Assembly (NCBI GenBank): GCA_021927905.1
Contig: BLLK01000075.1
Location: forward strand, 496,001-560,000
DNA length: 64,000 nucleotides
Direction of reading: 5' to 3'
Origin: Chaetoceros tenuissimus
Taxonomy: Eukaryota; Bacillariophyta; Thalassiosirophyceae; Chaetocerotales; Chaetocerotaceae
This document shows positions 31,174 to 42,424 of this stretch, piece after piece; positions within the stretch are counted from its first letter, which is position 1, and every line of letters starts with the position of its first letter. The notes beneath the pieces were generated by a model. That model saw only the letters and a program-made list of their open reading frames with translations, was not told the DNA's origin and made no database searches. The position numbers and the translations under genes are program-made.

Positions 31174-34100
31174 TCAGTACAAATCCATTACGCTGCATAC
31201 ATCACACTGTTTGTCTTTGTATCGCTTTGTTCTTGTACAATTTGGCACCTTTATATGATGTTCATATTTCAGGTTGAAACATTTGTGGACATCGAAACAA
31301 GATAAACCATCGTACCTTTGTTCTTTACAGAATATACCTTTGCACAAGCTGCAATAATTTTGGGGAGTTGGAGAAATTTTGTCGAGGAACTGACAATAGC
31401 CGGTTTTGTTTTTCCTTTTACAACCAGAATCAAAGCTGTAGTGATACCTCTGTTGACAATATATTTTGCCCCCCTTTTTAGCTTCTGTGTGGTATTGGAA
31501 TGGTACTAGTTTCCTTGATGTATTCATAAAGCGGTCATATTCCGTTCTGTACCAATTCCATGCCAAATGTATGGCTGCGAGTTTTCCTTTCAATTCAAAA
31601 TAACCATGTATCTGTTCCTCTGTCATTTCAGCTGATCCATGACGAGTAGTTTTTAACGTTCTTTCAAGATTCTCAAATAAAGCTTGCACTGCAGTATTAA
31701 AGTCATGTATCTTTTCGTATGTCCTTGATTCAAGTGCGGCCTTTATAGTACTCACTTCTGCTGGTAAATAGTCATTGAAGTCATGATTTTGTGCAACCAA
31801 ATTATCCATGATAAACTTGCACTTATCTATCCATATCTGCTTTTGGTTTGCTTCGTGACTAGCCTTTGTAAAGTCCTCACCAAACACAATTTTTTTCTCA
31901 GTTTCATTTTGGTTATTAGAAGAAGTCGACACGTTTTGCCCTCCAGGCATGGTTGAATTGTTGCCTGTATCACTTCCTTCGTTATCTGTTGTTAATGCAG
32001 TAGTTGAATTGCTTCCATTCTGATTTCCACTTTGGCTTGAAGTATTATCATCGTCAGCTGTATGATGAGATACAGATCTTTGGATTCCCTGCTCTTGACC
32101 AACAGATCCATTGGTTGTCACTAAGTCAGAAACAGAAAGAGTGTTTTGTGTAGGTGATGTCTGGGTTGCATTTTGGATTTGGTGTTGACTATTTACTTGA
32201 GCCGTTGCAGTACTCTGACCTTCATTTTGGATATGGTGTTCACTATTTATTACATCAGTTGCTGCAGTACTCTGACCTTGACTAGAATCATTATTATCCA
32301 TTTGTGTGTCTCCCATTTCTTCATTCATGATCTCAGTTGCAGTAGAGCAATTTCCATCAATCTTTCTTTTCTTATTTGTATTTTCCTCGCGACTATTTTC
32401 GGGCAACAGCTTTAAAACCCCTGCAATAGTTTGACCTGCACTACATGATTCTTTATTTGGGTCAGCAAAGACAAACTTATGACTTTCCATTAAAAATTTT
32501 GCCTTTTCAAATGCTCTTTTGAATTCAAAGGAGTTCTTTTCATTTGCAAACAAAATTCCATAAAATTCCATGGAAAATCGAATAGCTGCTTCGTTATCCA
32601 CTTCTGAATCCCAATAGATTATATCTTTTTGCGAAAGCGCTTTTGTTACAGTTTCTATTACTTCCTTTGATTGGCAAGAATTTATAACACAGCACTTCGT
32701 TTGGCTCGTGATTGTTTGGTCGCTGAATACTGATTTAAGATTCGCTTCTTCTAGCGTCCCTTTATGCGCGCCGAAATGGAGCAATGTAGAATCATATTTT
32801 TCACAGCATCTATAAATAAGTATCTCACCTTCCCATTCGTCACTTAGGTCGGCAAATTGTGCTGTATACTTGGATGAAGACAGTTTATAGCGAATGAGTT
32901 CCTTCTCCGTCGAAAACTCCTTTTCATCAATGCATGCAATCATGTAGTTCGTTGGTTTCAGAGGAGGCCCAAGTTCTTTGATGGCAGCAGTCACGTTGTT
33001 TTTGTCGAATATATTTACTACCCCTAATTGTGGTAACAAATCCTTCATGAATGACGCCGTATCATTATGATACCATCTTTGCAATGTTGAGGTAGACACA
33101 TCCTCACTGGCCGAGAGCATGGTTTTTGATAGTGTTTTTGCTTTCTCAGTATCCACTTTCTGCTTTAACAAATTTACTAAGTCTTTGTTTTGTTCACACA
33201 AAACAAGATTTTCTTCGAGTGTTTTCTTGAAAGGATCCACATCTTGCATCCGTGTCTCAGATTCTACCCTACTTCGATAGATATGTCTTGCTTCGCCTTC
33301 ATTTTGTAAACGTTGAGGTTCCTTTCCTCTATCTTGTTCTGCAATAACCTCAAACTCAAGATGATCCCCATAAAAGATGGTATTCAGCTTATCAGAAATT
33401 TTTCGAATGTCTTTAACAACCACCTTTTCTTTAAATTCGGAATGACTTGATACAATCAAAATCTTACTAGATGAGTAATCCAGCAATAAAGCAAACATCT
33501 GCCCATTCCCTTCATGCCTAAGGACACATGCAGAGAATAAAATAGTTGGAGTAGGACCATCTTTTACCACCAAAGCATTTACAAGTCTGCAGTAAAAGGG
33601 CACTAGTGCGAACCTCTGCTTCTTCATGTCAATATGTCCTACTAAAATTCGTTCTTCAAGAGTCTCCGACATTTTATTTTTTGATTCAATGTAAGCTGCC
33701 TCTGATGTGATTGTTGGTACTATCGGAACTGTAAAATAGTCACTACTTTTCCCAAATATTCCTATCTTTAGCAACACTTCACTCAAGAAGTCAATGTGAG
33801 CTTTACTCGTCCCTACCCAGAGCTGACGTAACAATGGAATGTCTAAGATACCATGATCCTTTAGTCTATTCCATGAAATACCATTGTTCATTTTAATTGC
33901 ATTTGTGTCACGCAAGAACCAATGATAGCGAAAGTCCCGTACAATATATGTTATCATATCCATCAACCATTGAGGGTCAAGGATACAAAAATCTTGAAGT
34001 GCCTGGACCTGATGAAAGTAAATGAAGTGACCAAGATTATGATATTTTGTCAAGAGATCTCTACAAATGTTTTCATTTTCTATTTTGTCACTCTCAAAGA

Positions 34101-36648
34101 CGCCACAATCCGACATTACTTTCATTACTGATTCCTGGTTTCCCTTTTCATCAATGATAGGTATAATTGGCTGTTTCTGTGAGATCTCGGTAAGTCTATC
34201 CATGGTACGAAGCATTGAGATAGGTACTTCTTGTGATATATCAAATCCTTCATCATTCATGGCAGCATCAAGAATTACCTTTCGCAGCTTGAGTATATTT
34301 TCATCTTCAGAATTGCTGTTGTCGACAGGCCAAAAGCACAAGTTTTGCTGTTGATTATAGAGATGAAGTCTATTGCTCTCGGACTTTCCAGGAGGATTGC
34401 CCAAAGGAACAAGATCAGTGAGCGGGAGCGTTTCGATTAAAATATTATTAAGAGTTTTGAGACCAGTAGCAACATCTCCTTTTAGCTTTTTGAATTCATC
34501 ATAGTGAGTTCCTACAAGTATCACGGGTGGGTACTTGATGGAAGCATCAATGTCTCTATTGTTCTCTTCTTGTACAGATTTATTATCTTTGGTAGCATCG
34601 CTTCCACTCTCTTGGCACGCATCTAGCTTGATTGAAGATACCCAATATTCCAAATGCTCAAGAGCTTCTGCACGAGAACTTTCATCAAATATCTTCATAA
34701 TGTCAAAGACAACGATGAAGATACCTTCTCTTGAAAGAAGTAGATTCTGAATGCAGCGAAACACTCTCTGTCCACCATTGTCGTAGATTGTAAAGCGAAT
34801 AGACTTGCCGTCTTTACTTGTAGCTAAGTCGATATCGTCTACTTTCTTTGCAACATCTTCTTCTGTTCGCAGCACTTGATCTGCTTGCTCTACTTTTCGT
34901 CTTTTTAACAGTAATGAATTACTTTCACTGGTATCATCAGTAGAAGCAGTTACAGGCAGTGAATTACTTTCACTGAAACCATCAGTAGAAGTAGACGCGT
35001 TGTCCGAATTTATATTGTTAGTCTGAACATATTCTCGTTCTCTATTGCCTTTGATTAAATGAGAAGATACAGAGCGAAATCTAGAAGAAGAATCCCTTTC
35101 AGCATCTTCAAATGACACGTCAGAAGCCTCCACGTTTGTGACATGAATACCAATTTCATGCACATTAACTTCGGAAGTTTTGGATCCTTTGGTACTCTCG
35201 CAATAGGGTTGAAATGGTAGTCCCTTGAGTGAATTGATGGTGCATGTTTTACCATCTCGACCTCTTCCAACAACAGTAATGGTGGATCGCATTAATGGCA
35301 CCTTCTCTTTTAAATCATGAAATGATTTGAGTTCTTGGTCCAGAAGTGCTTGATTGTATTCTTTGAAAGAAATTAAATGCTGAGGAGGTATATGCTTATG
35401 TATCTCTTCTTTGTGGATGATGTCGTGAATGTCGGCATATGAAGGTTTGCTTTGAAGTAATTTTTCTAAAATCGCAGTTTCAGCAATACCGTGATCTATT
35501 GTTGATTTGATTGTATTCATATACGTGTGTATAAGTAATGCAGATTGTATTACGTCTGAAGATCTACGTCCTTTGAAAATTGAATCATCATGTAGCAGAG
35601 TATCTGCCAACTCTACTCCACCATTTTTTACAATAAGCTTTTGTATAGTGATATCGCCTACCCAGCAAGCATAATGGAGACAATTCCACCCTTTGTTATC
35701 CTGTACCATTAACAGTTCTTTTCCGCCAAATTGAACCATTTTTTGAATCAGATCAAAATCTGCTGTTTGGTTGCATATCAAGTACATCAACGGTGTCATT
35801 CCACATTCATCTTTTGTAGAGCAATTGAGCTCTCTCAAAATCATTACAGTTCTAGTACTGAATGTTGGATATTCGCTGCAACAGAGATTATGAACAGGAA
35901 AGTTTTTGTGACGATTTTTGATCCAATCTGGATTGCCAAATATTTTCGAACTTGGAATCTCTGCGAGTGGTAAAGTATCTTGTCCAGTCACAGATGCTTT
36001 TACATCGAGAATTTGACTATTATTCTCATTGAAAATTGGTTCCTTCATGGCTGGGATAATTGGTAAGTTCCAAAGATTAGGAGCTTCTTTCGTATTATCA
36101 TCTTGTTGATGATAAGATTCTGTTCGATGAATCAATGCCGTATCTGTAATAACACCTTCTCCAAGTTGAGTGTGTTGAGGAACACTCAAGATGATCAACT
36201 TTTTACACTCATAAAATGCCCATGTACCAATCTCTCTACAGGATGGCGGAATGAATATCGAAGTCAGACATTCACAAAAAGAGAATGCACTTGCTCCAAT
36301 GTACTCGAGATTTGTTGAAAGCTTGACAAACTTGAGACTATAGCATTGAGAGAAAGCATCCGTTTCGATTCTTCTGACAGTATCAGCCATGATGACAGTC
36401 TTGACATTGCCACATTCTTGGAAAGTATGATCAGGAATCACTTCGACTCCAGGCAAGATGATGATGACTTGCCAAGTTTGTCTCTCTTCATCATTGTAGA
36501 TAAGATGCTCCCTATTCTCAACATCCCATAGTTTCTCTCCGTTGTAAAAGAGAGTTCTCTTTCCTCGAAACATGTGAATTCCTCCATCTTTGTACTTCTC
36601 ACTGATTTCTTTCCATTCCTTCTTTGTTAGTTTCCTAAATAGCCTCAT
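31174..36648 (-). CDS. LRR-ankyrin-Roc-COR-CHAT-cysteine-rich giant protein, unit A
   Basis: A single 1824-residue frame. Residues about 25-195 are BspA-type LRRs (EVIPDHTF, LKFVKLSTNLEYIGASAFS, SIFIPPSCREIG), like the small LRR genes here. Residues 265-345 are ankyrin repeats (DECGMTPLMYLICNQ, GWNCLHYACWVGD). Residues about 455-735 form a Roc GTPase: P-loop GRGRDGKT, switch II DNGGQ, base-recognition GTHYD. Residues about 860-1060 form a COR domain (ILDPQWLMDMITYIVRDF, ILDIPLLRQLW). Residues about 1185-1215 repeat the helical module of the gene at 2464. Residues about 1285-1420 form a CHAT protease, with LLHFGAHKG (His) and VINSCQSKE (Cys), then YWDSEVDNEAAIRF. A low-complexity linker and a Cys/His-rich end (CSLCKGIFC, CFDVHKCF) finish the protein. 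It is probably an intracellular sensor with GTP-gated protease output. This is inference from domain order. Confidence 0.85.
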   Translation of the reverse strand: MRLFRKLTKKEWKEISEKYKDGGIHMFRGKRTLFYNGEKLWDVENREHLIYNDEERQTWQVIIILPGVEVIPDHTFQECGNVKTVIMADTVRRIETDAFSQCYSLKFVKLSTNLEYIGASAFSFCECLTSIFIPPSCREIGTWAFYECKKLIILSVPQHTQLGEGVITDTALIHRTESYHQQDDNTKEAPNLWNLPIIPAMKEPIFNENNSQILDVKASVTGQDTLPLAEIPSSKIFGNPDWIKNRHKNFPVHNLCCSEYPTFSTRTVMILRELNCSTKDECGMTPLMYLICNQTADFDLIQKMVQFGGKELLMVQDNKGWNCLHYACWVGDITIQKLIVKNGGVELADTLLHDDSIFKGRRSSDVIQSALLIHTYMNTIKSTIDHGIAETAILEKLLQSKPSYADIHDIIHKEEIHKHIPPQHLISFKEYNQALLDQELKSFHDLKEKVPLMRSTITVVGRGRDGKTCTINSLKGLPFQPYCESTKGSKTSEVNVHEIGIHVTNVEASDVSFEDAERDSSSRFRSVSSHLIKGNREREYVQTNNINSDNASTSTDGFSESNSLPVTASTDDTSESNSLLLKRRKVEQADQVLRTEEDVAKKVDDIDLATSKDGKSIRFTIYDNGGQRVFRCIQNLLLSREGIFIVVFDIMKIFDESSRAEALEHLEYWVSSIKLDACQESGSDATKDNKSVQEENNRDIDASIKYPPVILVGTHYDEFKKLKGDVATGLKTLNNILIETLPLTDLVPLGNPPGKSESNRLHLYNQQQNLCFWPVDNSNSEDENILKLRKVILDAAMNDEGFDISQEVPISMLRTMDRLTEISQKQPIIPIIDEKGNQESVMKVMSDCGVFESDKIENENICRDLLTKYHNLGHFIYFHQVQALQDFCILDPQWLMDMITYIVRDFRYHWFLRDTNAIKMNNGISWNRLKDHGILDIPLLRQLWVGTSKAHIDFLSEVLLKIGIFGKSSDYFTVPIVPTITSEAAYIESKNKMSETLEERILVGHIDMKKQRFALVPFYCRLVNALVVKDGPTPTILFSACVLRHEGNGQMFALLLDYSSSKILIVSSHSEFKEKVVVKDIRKISDKLNTIFYGDHLEFEVIAEQDRGKEPQRLQNEGEARHIYRSRVESETRMQDVDPFKKTLEENLVLCEQNKDLVNLLKQKVDTEKAKTLSKTMLSASEDVSTSTLQRWYHNDTASFMKDLLPQLGVVNIFDKNNVTAAIKELGPPLKPTNYMIACIDEKEFSTEKELIRYKLSSSKYTAQFADLSDEWEGEILIYRCCEKYDSTLLHFGAHKGTLEEANLKSVFSDQTITSQTKCCVINSCQSKEVIETVTKALSQKDIIYWDSEVDNEAAIRFSMEFYGILFANEKNSFEFKRAFEKAKFLMESHKFVFADPNKESCSAGQTIAGVLKLLPENSREENTNKKRKIDGNCSTATEIMNEEMGDTQMDNNDSSQGQSTAATDVINSEHHIQNEGQSTATAQVNSQHQIQNATQTSPTQNTLSVSDLVTTNGSVGQEQGIQRSVSHHTADDDNTSSQSGNQNGSNSTTALTTDNEGSDTGNNSTMPGGQNVSTSSNNQNETEKKIVFGEDFTKASHEANQKQIWIDKCKFIMDNLVAQNHDFNDYLPAEVSTIKAALESRTYEKIHDFNTAVQALFENLERTLKTTRHGSAEMTEEQIHGYFELKGKLAAIHLAWNWYRTEYDRFMNTSRKLVPFQYHTEAKKGGKIYCQQRYHYSFDSGCKRKNKTGYCQFLDKISPTPQNYCSLCKGIFCKEQRYDGLSCFDVHKCFNLKYEHHIKVPNCTRTKRYKDKQCDVCSVMDLY

Positions 36649-37989
36649 ACTGAACTAAGATTAGAAGGAAAAGTGTAACCATGAAGAATGCTTGTATCAA
36701 CGGATCAAGAGCCCTAGTTTTCTAATAAATGGGATCGGCAACGCTGGTTTCACGATTTTTTTTACTGCCGTATTAGATCTACACAAAACCATACGGTGAG
36801 ACTCAATACAATGGGTATTTCTATTGCTGCTGTGTGTGTTTGCTGTTTTTTTTGTTCCTCGTCTCGCGTCGGAAGTTGGAAGCCCGCGTGGTGGAATTAT
36901 GACGTTTCCTTGCCTCTTACGTCATTATTCGACAGAGACTATTTTACTTTGGTTCTGTGGCAACATGAAGAACCATGGTGGAAGCATAATTATATTTCAT
37001 GTCACCATTAATCTTCAAAGTCAATTTTGTCATGGGCTACTTGGATCGAATCTTTCAAACTCTCTCATTGACTAAATACTATTGTGAATGAATGTGTAGT
37101 GAGTAAATAGCCGTTATAAATAAACAAGAATACTTACAAAACTAAATGTCTTCATTTGCATCATCAGCAAAAACAGAAACGAGAATTGTGTACCTTTGAT
37201 ACAAAATGTAAACAGTATTGAAACAAGAGTACATCTGCTTTTCATTCTATAGTCATCTTCATTATAAAGTAGTGTTTTTAAAGGGTGGGAAGAGTTAGAG
37301 AAGGAATGGAATGGGAGAGCGATTTAGATTCAATTGAGAGGACGATGATAGACAGAGTAAAATCTAAAAACCAAACGAACAACCATGCTCATGTGATGTA
37401 CCAAGTGACTTTGAGGAGTGCACGATCATGAGTTCTATTTAGTCAGATAGACACTACAGATAGAATTAATAGCCGATTAATCTATTTCCTCTCTCCATGA
37501 TATTGGCTAGTGGACTACTTCAGACTTCGGCTATGAATGCAGTTTCCAATTCAGATTACCATCATATTGGCATGAAAAGAGTCAAAGCGAAAGATTTTGA
37601 AAAAAGCTTTTAGAGTAAGATTCTGTAGAGATGACAAAGAAGATTTCATTGGAAGCAATTTGAATCTCGAACTTGTTCCATCATCTCCAATGAGAAAGAG
37701 ACAGCAAAGGGTATGAGTGATAAGCGACAAGCATGAAGAGGCAAAAACAGAGAATTATTTTGGGAATACTTCTCTAGTGAAGTTTTCATTGGACAACTCT
37801 TTCTTGATGCACTTGAATTACAGTTGGGATGGTAGTAGATAATGAAGCATAGATGCAAAGTCATGAATCATTGGAAATGTAGAGTTGAAACTAGACTTGA
37901 ACAAAATTGGTTCACTAATAGTCTAGATTGATTGGAAGATGTCATTGAATCAGTCAAGTTTCCGTCCATTTTGAAACTGGTGCTTTATT
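36649..37989. other. upstream region of giant Roco gene A, duplicated at 47357-48680
   Basis: Most of this stretch aligns with 47357-48680 upstream of the unit B gene, including a CAGAGACTATTTT segment at about 36933. An exon-like piece is listed separately. The duplication shows that the block was copied with its promoter. Confidence 0.6.
37520..37710 (+). pseudogene. exon-like fragment, copy A (partner 48208-48405)
   Basis: It reads TSAMNAVSNSDYHHIGMKRV, then KAKD, with the frame shifting, then AFRVRFCRDDKEDFIGSNL and MRKRQQRV. Copy B keeps one frame. I do not recognise the family. Confidence 0.4.
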
Positions 37990-38232
37990 TTGAAATCGGA
38001 TAATATGGAGTGGTTGATGAAAGATTGCAAGGCTGATGGAAAGTATTTTTCAGAAAAGGCAGCCATGGATGCAGCTCGTGACATTGTGCGTTTCACTGCC
38101 TTGGCTCCAGTACATCCATCCAAATGGCGTGTTTACCGTGGACTTCAAAAGGTGAAGAAAGACAAGAGAGATGAAGAAAATTCTGATCATCAAGACTATG
38201 TTATGATTGGAAGAAATGATGTAGAGAATTGA
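37990..38232 (+). pseudogene. 3' fragment of the 49228-type gene, unit B copy
   Basis: It carries AMDAARDIVRFTALAPVHPS, KWRVYRGLQKVKKDKRDEE and DYVMIGRNDVEN, nearly the same as the fragment at 20601-20781. The N-terminal two thirds of the full-length protein at 49228 is absent. It could still be translated from ATG at 38005, but the conserved core of the family is missing. Confidence 0.6.
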
Positions 38233-40650
38233 ACACTTGGAGTGTCATCCATACACGATGGTATTTCCTCTAACTAAAGAAGAGATAAACATAGTGGTAA
38301 TAGTAGCCAAGGCCAAATAAAAGTAAAGTAATCTTTCCAAGTAAAGGAATTTGATTCCGTTTTTAAATAAAATTTGTACTTACTTGTATCATCAAATGAT
38401 CAAAGATTCAATGCTCAGGGATTTTTTGAATAAGCTCTGGATCGGGGCAGTGCTTATCCATCACTGTTAGGCTCGAAACTTATCTGCATACTACTTAGGG
38501 TGATTATGGAATGTATTGAAGACATCAGTTCATCAGTTAATGATATTAAATTTTTATCTACATCTAGCTGAGCACTGCTCAGTATATCAAAGGACATTTC
38601 ATTCTAGTTAGTCCATCCTAAGTTGATACGATAGTAATCGCATCGTAATCATTGTATTGCCATTGAAGTTTGTACTCCGTTTTACCATAACTCACTCAAA
38701 GAATAAAGATAATATTCGTATATGTCATTTTCAGTTGAGTATACTACTGTACAATCATGCTCAATAAAAATTACCTCGTGCCCGAATATCCCACAAAACC
38801 GTCTGGAGCTCTTGGTCTGATGCTCCCATTGAATCTCATCGTATTTGCAAATCGGAATTTAATTTTGGCACCCCAGAAAGTTGTTGGTTCAGAAGACCCT
38901 GACGGAATCCAGCCCTCCTGCGACGGGATCACTACGTCATATCCACCTTCTACTTTGGTGGTTTCAAATTCAAGGAACCCTCCTTTAATGGATATCTTCG
39001 CATCGCCATGAACAGTAAGCGGGCTGAAGTTGTATCCGTAGTCAGTGTTTGTCTTGTAGGTACCGACAAAGGCCTCAAGAGGATTAAGTTGTTCTTCACT
39101 CGAGCTAAGAGTTTCTGCCGCTTCAATCATGGCAGATGCCATTAGATCAAGTCGTTCCAACCATACTGGGTCTTGATTCTGACATACGTTGGCACTCTGG
39201 TACAAACACATGGAATGCAAGTAATAAGTCTCCACCATGGCACCGATCATGAGAGTTGAATAGCTGCCACGGAACCAAAGGACGCGCTCATCATAAGTGG
39301 GGAAGTTTGCTATAGCCCGATCGATGAATGTATCGAGGATGTACTGGTTTGACCGGTCGCCGATGTCATTATCACAAGAGGAACAAGTATTCGAATATAG
39401 AAATCTAAAGATTGTAGAGGGCGCATGGGTGTCCTGACAAGATTTACGAAACGCTTCTTCATAGACAATACGGGTCTCGGGAGTATGGTCGAGGTTCATG
39501 TAGTTCCTGTAGTCATCCATCAGATCCTTCAAGTGGAAGTTGATCCAGTTGTCGAGCTCTTGTTTGGCGAAACCTTCATTGATAACAATGGATAGCTCGT
39601 TGAATCCCTCTTGAATCAAATCTTGGATGTTTCTCAGTTGGCTGTCGATGGAATCAAATCTGTCAAAGACTTCATCGAACAACTCTTTGAACTCCTCTTT
39701 AAACGCCTCTAGGTCAGACCCAGGATCACTACCACTGCCTCCACCAAATAGTGAGGCCATAGTCGAGCCTATAGTGCAAACGTCTGCTAGGGAAGAAAGT
39801 GGACCCTGTTGGGCAGCCTGTCCGGCAACTCTCTTGGCAAATGGGAATTTCTTTGCGCCAAACGAAGCCAGTGTCGTCACTCCTCTCACCAACATGCCAA
39901 AAAGCAATCTGCGATCATCTTTGTTGTTGCTCTGAGGGAGGAGACCACGTTGGTGATGGGAGTCGACATCGGAAAGGTCGGTGTAGTCTACCAGTATTTC
40001 TTGCATATCCTTGAATTCTTCAACAGCCATAGATAAGCCACCTGTGACGTTCACAAGGGCCACACCACAGTTGTCTTCCAAAACGAGAAGAGACTTCTTC
40101 AATGGGTTAATATCATCATCATCATCATCATCATCTTTTGACCCACTGTTCGCCACGAAGATGGCGGTGACAGCAATAGCAGAGATTACTAGGAGGATTC
40201 CAATTCTCTTGTACCAGCGACAGCGTCTGGTCCTATTGTATGAAGGATCAGGCGGAGATGAGGATGCTTTGACTTGTTTTTCCATTATTGCTGATTCAGT
40301 TGAACGGTATGTGATGTATTAGAGCCTTGTTCAAATTGTAGTTAAAGAAAGAATGATATCATCTGAGAGTGCTGTTTGTGATCATTTTCACAGCTTCTCG
40401 TGCCTTGCTTGATCTTGAGTGATTATCCAGGACCATTTTTATCTATGACCATATTTTTTATCTATGACCATAATTCTGACAGCATATTCTTTGAAACGAC
40501 ATTCATATCCCTATGATGATGCAAATATACTTCAAGTATGATCACTCCGACATGGATTGGTCAGTTTGAATTTGAAGAGATTATCTATGACCACTTGTGA
40601 GTCGTCGCCTCGCTCTCATGATCTCTCGCTCCCTCACACGATATCATCAT
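38053..40650. repeat. segmental duplication, copy B (partner 20601-23217)
   Basis: Same order and orientation as copy A: gene fragment, shared 3' flank (CTCTGGATCGGGGCAGTGC), membrane protein gene and its upstream region. Identity is very high through the coding part and lower beyond about 40290. Confidence 0.85.
38771..40285 (-). CDS. type II membrane protein of unknown function, copy B
   Basis: A 504-residue partner of the protein at 21332-22834, with the same basic N-terminus, single membrane span (IGILLVISAIAVTAIFVA) and long outer part. The Asp run after the span is eight residues instead of four, from a GAT/ATC triplet repeat. The last 50 residues differ most (PSQEGWIPSG, FWGAKIKFRF). 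Both copies keep an intact frame with mostly single-residue changes, which suggests both are still under selection or the duplication is young. Confidence 0.75.
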   Translation of the reverse strand: MEKQVKASSSPPDPSYNRTRRCRWYKRIGILLVISAIAVTAIFVANSGSKDDDDDDDDINPLKKSLLVLEDNCGVALVNVTGGLSMAVEEFKDMQEILVDYTDLSDVDSHHQRGLLPQSNNKDDRRLLFGMLVRGVTTLASFGAKKFPFAKRVAGQAAQQGPLSSLADVCTIGSTMASLFGGGSGSDPGSDLEAFKEEFKELFDEVFDRFDSIDSQLRNIQDLIQEGFNELSIVINEGFAKQELDNWINFHLKDLMDDYRNYMNLDHTPETRIVYEEAFRKSCQDTHAPSTIFRFLYSNTCSSCDNDIGDRSNQYILDTFIDRAIANFPTYDERVLWFRGSYSTLMIGAMVETYYLHSMCLYQSANVCQNQDPVWLERLDLMASAMIEAAETLSSSEEQLNPLEAFVGTYKTNTDYGYNFSPLTVHGDAKISIKGGFLEFETTKVEGGYDVVIPSQEGWIPSGSSEPTTFWGAKIKFRFANTMRFNGSIRPRAPDGFVGYSGTR

Positions 40651-41346
40651 GCTGTTGATGCACAGCGCCATAACCATTTTGCGAAGCAACATGAAGGGTC
40701 TGAGATGCTGACGAACTGGCCAAGTCAGCAGATGATAGTCTTTGCTGAGCTGCATTTGGATCTAAAGTATTTTGTTGCAAAGGAGCACTAGTTCGGGTAA
40801 ATTCTTGACTACTATGAGAAGAACCCAGGCCTCCACTACCAGGCTGTGACTCAGTTACTCATTTTTATTAATTTGAAGAAAGGACTAGAGAGATGGATTT
40901 GTTTGCCTTCTCCTTGTGGACGAACAGTTTCTTCTTCTCCTGATGATGAATCTGGTGCTGGCGGGGTTTGTTCTTACTACTTGTTCTCCTTCTCTCTTTT
41001 TCATAGCTGATTGTTCTGAATCAAACGTTTTAGCTGCAAACTCTTTAGGAGAGGGATAAACATACAGCTGTACTCTACACTAGGATCTTTGCGTTCAAGT
41101 AGAATGGAGGAGCAAAATAATAGAGTTGCGATCTCTTTACAGAGTGGTTACATATCTATGCTTGTTTCTTGTTGCAAATACAATGACATGCAAATGTCCT
41201 TATTCCATGACGTCATGTAAACCCACTCCTTAACCGTTTATAATTTCCTCATTCTTCCAATTTTGTTCAATACATTCGCAGCAAAAAGATGAAATCATGA
41301 ATTTAAGTTAAAAGTTATATACATATGCAGAATATTTATGGTAGAA
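40286..41346. other. upstream region of membrane protein B and 3' flank of the DUF6824-like gene
   Basis: No gene seen. A TGACGTCA site lies at 41208-41215. The open frame at 40597-40791 has no family features. Confidence 0.45.
41208..41215. promoter_or_regulatory. CRE-type palindrome TGACGTCA
   Basis: A perfect TGACGTCA with CAATGACATGCAAATGTCCTT just before it. The wording is close to that at 50934-50957 before another such site. Confidence 0.4.
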
Positions 41347-42174
41347 CTAAGCTTCCATATGAGCCAAGTCTTCTAGGATCTCGTTCCACATTTCAATATC
41401 AAAGTTGGTATCCATCATCATGGTAGTAGTATCAATGCGTTCGTTCGCTAGATCTTCCACATCGGATGCAAATAGTTCATCCCAATTTGGATCATGGATG
41501 GCGAATTCCCAATCATTCTCATCCATGTTATTAGATTCATATTCCATCTCATTCTCAGGAGGAGGAAGAGGAATTCCTTCCATATTATTAATCTCGAGAG
41601 GGTTCACAGCGATATTGTTACCAATGTCATTACCTACAACAACTACGTTTTCCTCTGGAATTTCTAGAGGAGGTAGAGGATGGTGAACAACATTAGCACC
41701 AGCTGCATGATTCATTAGAGGAAGAGGATTGTAGTGTACAACATCAGAACCAATAGCAACACTATCTCTCATAGCTTGATTGATCTTCTTCCTAATTTCT
41801 TTAATTGCATCCACGTCGTTCATATCGTATTGGAAATACTGACCTTCTGTAGTATCATGCTTTATCATGATAAAATTATTTTGCTTGAGATCCTCAACCA
41901 TATCTCTGGTAAATGCCGTTTTCATGCCCCTTTCAAGGTCTGGGATGGACCTAAAGCGAGGTGCATTATCAACAATAAACTGTCTATACATTACTTCCCC
42001 AGGTGTTGGATTTCTTTGTAATAAAATAAAATAATCACGTGAGAGATGTTTGAACAGGAAATAGAATGAATCAAATCATTTATGTTCTTACACAAATCCT
42101 CTTCTGAAAGTTACAGAGTCACGATTCTGCTCCCTGAATTGAATGATATCTGGAATTGCTGGATGTATGTACAT
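41347..42174 (-). CDS. DUF6824-like protein, two exons, unit B
   Basis: Exons 42174-42092 and 42013-41347 are joined by a 78-bp phase-2 intron (GTAAGA...CAAAG). The join gives VTFRRGFV-NPTPGEVMYRQF, which continues the domain (TRDMVEDLKQNNFIMIKHDT, QYFQYDMNDVDAIKEIRKKI, NQAMRDS). The start at 42174 (MYIHPAIPDIIQFREQNRDS) is tentative. A TTTTTAG acceptor-like site just upstream (about 42190) could bring in another exon. The C-terminus is Asn/Asp/Glu-rich with short repeats (PLPLMNHAAGA, PEENVVVVGNDIGNNIAVNP) also present in the unit A copy. The 3' end of giant Roco gene B lies only about 250 bp away on the same strand. Confidence 0.66.
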
Positions 42175-42424
42175 GTTCTCGTTATTGGTGATTCTAAAAA
42201 TTAATTTTTTTTTATGAACCATAAGAGTTATGTAGCATGGTGCTATCGTAAAATGTTTTTTGGAATTGTGGAACTAAGGCCTTACCTAAGCCATAGCTAA
42301 GCCTTACCTTTCATACGACTACATCATTTCTTAGTTTTTTAGTTAAATTATCTTCCTGCACGTACGTACTATAGAGATAAGGATATAACGGCTGCATACC
42401 GACATCATTTTTCTAATATTTTCA

